Assembly: GCA_964519585.1 (NCBI GenBank)
Contig: CAZFIO010000086.1
Location: forward strand, 1 to 9,356
Direction of reading: 5' to 3'
Origin: CAZFIO01 sp964519585
GTDB lineage: Bacteria > Bacillota > Clostridia > Tissierellales > Tissierellaceae
DNA length: 9,356 nucleotides
Positions 7,578 to 9,356 of the stretch are shown in pieces; the first letter of the stretch is position 1; every line of letters starts with the position of its first letter. The position numbers and the translations under genes are program-made. The notes under the pieces are model-generated. The model was not told the DNA's origin and did not search any database. It was given only the letters and a program-made list of their open reading frames with translations.

Positions 7578-7961
7578 GTTTACTTTTATTTTATCTGCTA
7601 CGATGTTTAAAAATTTTGCTATGTTCCAAAAGTTTATTAGCACGATTAGTGCTAAGGTTCTCCAAAGGGCCTTTGTTTTTAATTCAGATACCTTGTTGGA
7701 ATCTTCTCCAGCTCTATTTACATCCAATATTATTAAGAATAGTTTTATTGCTATAATACCAGATACAAAAACTCTTATTACGTTAAATGTACCTCCCGTT
7801 ATATCATTAAACGTCTCTCTGCCTTCCGTTCCCAACAAATTAAGTGTATTTCTGTTTTCTGGACTCTTGATAGCATTGTTTAAACTGTTCAAATCTTCTG
7901 CTACCGCTATAGAGCTTATTAGTATTAATATTATTGCAATTAATAATATTTTAGGTTTCAT
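7575..7961 (-). CDS. VirB2/TrbC-like pilin candidate, second paralogue
   Basis: The 128-residue protein has a signal peptide (4-21, AVA then ED, cleavage predicted after Ala21), a polar segment, and two membrane spans (about 59-80 and 98-118) joined by a charged loop. This layout is that of VirB2/TrbC-type prepilins. It is related to the protein encoded just upstream: FNVIR at 59-63 and LINFWNI at 108-114 match FNIVR and ALNFWRI there with exactly the same spacing (51 residues from FN to NFW) and no gap. Its ATG lies 3 nt after the stop of that gene, with only a weak ribosome binding site, so it probably depends on translational coupling. It could instead be an accessory membrane component. 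The stop is TGA, and a hairpin follows at once. Confidence 0.7.
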   Translation of the reverse strand: MKPKILLIAIILILISSIAVAEDLNSLNNAIKSPENRNTLNLLGTEGRETFNDITGGTFNVIRVFVSGIIAIKLFLIILDVNRAGEDSNKVSELKTKALWRTLALIVLINFWNIAKFLNIVADKIKVN

Positions 7962-7964
7962 TTT

Positions 7965-8366
7965 CTAGCTGCCTATGTTAATCGATATAGTGGAGATCCA
8001 TGCATATATTCTCCAGAAGTTTAATGCTAATAATATTCCTAATGCACTAAACAAAAGCCTTCGCTTTAATATTCTTTGCTCTTGTGGGTTATCTGCTGCC
8101 CCTTGAATACTGCCTATATAAGAGAATGTTTTTATTATAAGTAACCCAATAACAGCTATTCTTACTATATTAAATATGTCGTTCATTAGTTTAGTGCCTG
8201 TGTCTTTGAGTCCATCTCCCATAAGTCCAGCATTATCACTACTATCTCTTATGCCTCCAATTATGTCGTCTGTTCTTAAGTCATCATTTGCTAATGCCAA
8301 TGTACTTATGCCTAATACTAATATTAGTGCCAATAAAATTGTTATAATTTTATAATTTCTAACCAT
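7965..8366 (-). CDS. VirB2/TrbC-like pilin candidate, first paralogue
   Basis: The 133-residue protein has a clear signal peptide (basic VRNYK, hydrophobic 7-23, ALA then ND, predicted cleavage after Ala26), a polar Asp/Gly-rich stretch (27-62), and two membrane spans (about 66-88 and 103-124). The loop between them carries the basic run RILKRR. This is the typical VirB2/TrbC prepilin architecture, and the position ahead of PrgI- and VirB4-like genes fits. In known systems the mature protein sits in the membrane with a short cytoplasmic loop and is extracted to build a conjugative pilus or, in Gram-positive systems, a channel component. AGAGGAGA eight nt before the ATG is a good ribosome binding site, in contrast to the paralogue downstream, so this copy may be made in greater amount. 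Confidence 0.75.
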   Translation of the reverse strand: MVRNYKIITILLALILVLGISTLALANDDLRTDDIIGGIRDSSDNAGLMGDGLKDTGTKLMNDIFNIVRIAVIGLLIIKTFSYIGSIQGAADNPQEQRILKRRLLFSALGILLALNFWRIYAWISTISINIGS

Positions 8367-8382
8367 TTATTCTCTCCTCTCT

Positions 8383-8916
8383 TTAATTAGTTATCAATAT
8401 TTCTTTTACTATGAAGTTGCCATCTTTTTTATCGAGATTCATATATATATCTCTCCCTACTATGTTTACAAATCTATCTAGCTTTATTTCATAGACTTCA
8501 CCCTTTCTAGATCTGGCATCTCTTAAAGTATATATATTATTATATTGTTTTTCAACTATACAGTTTATTGTTTTGCCTTTAAAATTTTCTAGTTCTATTG
8601 CTTCTTTTATTCTTATCTCTTTTTCATACTTATCTCCTATCGATTCACCTAGCATTTTCTTTACTCTTTTAGGGGTTGCTGTTTTTAATGCTCCCCAAAA
8701 ATTAGGGAGTGTTGTTTTTATGTCTCCATTTTCTACCCTTGTGACTATGTCTAAGTATCTATCTATCTTTTTCTTTAGTGTTTCTTTTTCCGCCCCCCAT
8801 TCCAATCCTGCTTTTGTTACCATCATTGCAGGCCTTTTGAAGAACCCTTTATCTATTTCTACACTCTTTCTCAATCCTTCTTTTACTGCTGTTTCTCTCG
8901 AATATTTTATCATCAT
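8383..8916 (-). CDS. Basic cytosolic protein of unknown function, first gene of the operon
   Basis: I do not recognise this 177-residue protein. It is Lys-rich, with no signal peptide or membrane span. Residues 1-112 look mostly helical (TLKKKIDRYLDIVTRVENGD near 46-65; a basic segment TPKRVKKML near 81-89). Residues 113-177 look like a small five-stranded beta domain (TINCIVEKQYNNIYTLRDA, EVYEIKLDRFVNIVG, then IYMNLDKKDGNFIVKEILIT), which could be OB-like or SH3-like; that is a guess from strand pattern only. ATG 8916 and ATG 8913 are both possible; GGGAGGGTG lies just upstream. It is the first gene after the promoter, 16 nt before the first pilin-like gene, so it is likely part of the transfer system, as a regulator or cytoplasmic accessory protein. 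No homologue is named. Confidence 0.75.
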   Translation of the reverse strand: MMIKYSRETAVKEGLRKSVEIDKGFFKRPAMMVTKAGLEWGAEKETLKKKIDRYLDIVTRVENGDIKTTLPNFWGALKTATPKRVKKMLGESIGDKYEKEIRIKEAIELENFKGKTINCIVEKQYNNIYTLRDARSRKGEVYEIKLDRFVNIVGRDIYMNLDKKDGNFIVKEILITN

Positions 8917-8945
8917 TTATATCACCCTCCCAACCCTCCAATGTC

Positions 8946-8982
8946 TTTATAATAGGATAGCACAACATTATTGTTTTGTCAA
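8946..8982 (-). promoter_or_regulatory. Sigma-A-type promoter of the leftward conjugation operon
   Basis: On the minus strand a perfect -35 box TTGACA (8977-8982) is followed after 17 bp by TATCCT (8954-8959, 4 of 6 to consensus). Transcription would start near 8946-8948, giving a leader of about 30 nt that carries two G-rich Shine-Dalgarno-like runs (GGAGGG and GGGAGGGTG) before the ATG at 8916. No other convincing promoter was seen ahead of the downstream genes. Confidence 0.75.
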
Positions 8983-9000
8983 TATAGCATATACTATATT
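8981..9000. promoter_or_regulatory. 20-bp dyad touching the -35 box, candidate operator
   Basis: AATATAG-CATATA-CTATATT has perfect 7-bp arms and a 6-bp centre that is itself nearly symmetric. Its first two bases overlap the -35 box of the operon promoter, so a dimeric protein bound here could block or recruit RNA polymerase. No regulator gene is in the window. AT-rich sequence makes short palindromes common, but the position is suggestive. Confidence 0.5.
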
Positions 9001-9035
9001 TATCTATGTTTTTTGCTTAAATTATCTCTTTTGTC

Positions 9036-9064
9036 TTGTGCTATTTCCATTTTTATTATATAGT
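9036..9064 (+). promoter_or_regulatory. Possible weak promoter for the small rightward gene
   Basis: TTGTGC (9036-9041, 3 of 6) and TATAGT (9059-9064, 5 of 6) are 17 bp apart. This is the best pair I see for the rightward gene, but the region is so AT-rich that -10-like boxes are frequent, and the leader would be about 90 nt. Confidence 0.25.
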
Positions 9065-9080
9065 ATTTAAAAAGCATGTA

Positions 9081-9107
9081 AGCTATAATTTAAATATTAT
9101 TATAGCT
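9081..9107. repeat. Inverted repeat in the divergent control region
   Basis: AGCTATAAT (9081-9089) and ATTATAGCT (9099-9107) are perfect 9-bp arms around a 9-bp AT-only spacer. There is no T-run directly after it on either strand, so it reads better as a protein-binding site than as a terminator. Its ends share ATAGC with other half-sites in this region. Confidence 0.45.
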
Positions 9108-9118
9108 CCCAGGTTGAT

Positions 9119-9140
9119 AGAAATAATTAAAATTATTTCT
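9119..9140. repeat. 22-bp perfect palindrome before the small rightward gene
   Basis: AGAAATAATT and AATTATTTCT form perfect 10-bp arms separated by only AA, ending 7 nt before the GGGGGTG ribosome binding site. The 2-nt centre is too short for a good RNA loop, so a DNA-binding site for a dimer is the likelier reading; the low GC leaves chance possible. Confidence 0.45.
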
Positions 9141-9159
9141 TTTAATGGGGGTGCTAAAT

Positions 9160-9339
9160 ATGTTAGTTTTTAAAAAAGATGATCTTGAAATTTACACTAC
9201 TAACAATTTATTATTAGTTTTAAAAAATGATGTGATTATAAAGAATATTAGTTTTAAGGATTCAGATATATTGGATGATTTGATTCTTGAAACTAGAGAA
9301 AAGTTATTTGCTAGAGATGTTAAGGTGAATAATATTTAA
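9160..9339 (+). CDS. Small hypothetical protein, divergent from the conjugation operon
   Basis: This 59-residue protein starts MLVFKKDDLEIYTTNNLLLV and is the only rightward gene in the window. I chose ATG 9160 rather than the in-frame ATG 9145 because GGGGGTG (9147-9153) sits six nt before it and would otherwise lie inside the coding region, while the earlier ATG has only T-rich sequence upstream. The product is acidic to neutral, with no membrane span; it looks like a few beta strands (3-30) followed by one helix (33-53). I recognise no family. Its place beside the operon's control region suggests a small regulator or orphan element gene, but no helix-turn-helix is evident. Coding is supported by the ribosome binding site and AT-rich codon use like its neighbours; the size keeps confidence moderate. 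Confidence 0.55.
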   Translation: MLVFKKDDLEIYTTNNLLLVLKNDVIIKNISFKDSDILDDLILETREKLFARDVKVNNI

Positions 9340-9356
9340 TTGTTGTTGATATAATT

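Noticed and set aside
7603..7968. 121-codon rightward ORF opposite the second pilin-like gene
   Set aside because: It mirrors the minus-strand gene almost exactly, lacks a ribosome binding site, and its composition is that of an antisense shadow.
8573..9070. 165-codon rightward ORF opposite the first operon gene
   Set aside because: It is antisense to a gene with a strong ribosome binding site, runs through the operon promoter, and its translation is Ser/Phe/Leu-rich as expected for a shadow of Lys/Glu-rich coding.
9081..9107. Inverted repeat as an intrinsic terminator of the small gene or of upstream transcription
   Set aside because: The stem has only two G-C pairs, the loop is 9 nt, and there is no immediate T-run on either strand.
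1..9356. CRISPR arrays, tRNA/rRNA genes, insertion sequences, attachment sites
   Set aside because: I saw no spaced direct repeats, cloverleaf-like segments, transposase motifs or terminal repeats on either strand by reading.

Overview
This AT-rich window carries one long leftward (minus-strand) operon that reads as part of a Gram-positive type IV secretion (conjugation) system. It probably comes from an integrative and conjugative element or conjugative plasmid of a low-GC Firmicute of the Clostridia type. The support is the low GC by eye, strong AGGAGG-type ribosome binding sites, and a gene order typical of such systems: pilin-like proteins, PrgI/VirB3-like protein, VirB4, VirB6, then a cell-wall-facing enzyme. 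No relaxase, coupling protein, integrase or attachment site is inside the window, so the type of element is inferred.

Layout, in transcription order (right to left). A 243-bp control region (8917-9159) holds a good promoter for the operon (TTGACA, 17 bp, TATCCT), a 20-bp dyad touching its -35 box, and two more inverted repeats. It separates the operon from a small divergent gene of 59 codons (9160-9339). The operon then encodes a basic soluble protein of unknown function (8383-8916), two tandem VirB2/TrbC-like pilin candidates (7965-8366 and 7575-7961), a strong hairpin with a U-rich tail (about 7551-7577), a PrgI/VirB3-like membrane protein (7189-7527, probably starting at GTG), a membrane-anchored protein matching the N-terminal half of VirB4 (6220-7185), the VirB4 ATPase (4237-6207), the VirB6/TrbL polytopic channel protein (2833-4224), an ORF that looks like its detached cytoplasmic tail (1813-2787), and a membrane-anchored C39-like cysteine peptidase (17-1765). 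The operon appears to run off the left edge.

Expected cooperation, from known T4SS biology: the pilin-like proteins and VirB6 form the membrane channel and any surface structure, VirB4 (here in two polypeptides) powers assembly and transport, PrgI/VirB3 links VirB4 to the membrane, and the C39-like protein acts outside the membrane, probably on the cell wall or on a surface protein.

The most notable points are: (1) VirB6 is interrupted by an in-frame TAA in the middle of a Gly/Ala-rich stretch, and the downstream half has no ribosome binding site; (2) the VirB4 split is different, because its second half has a near-perfect ribosome binding site; (3) a complete EF-hand-type calcium loop lies inside the C39-like domain; (4) there are two pilin-like paralogues with identical internal spacing, followed by a terminator-like hairpin that also rules against the longest start of the next gene; (5) the control region has five ATAGC half-sites.
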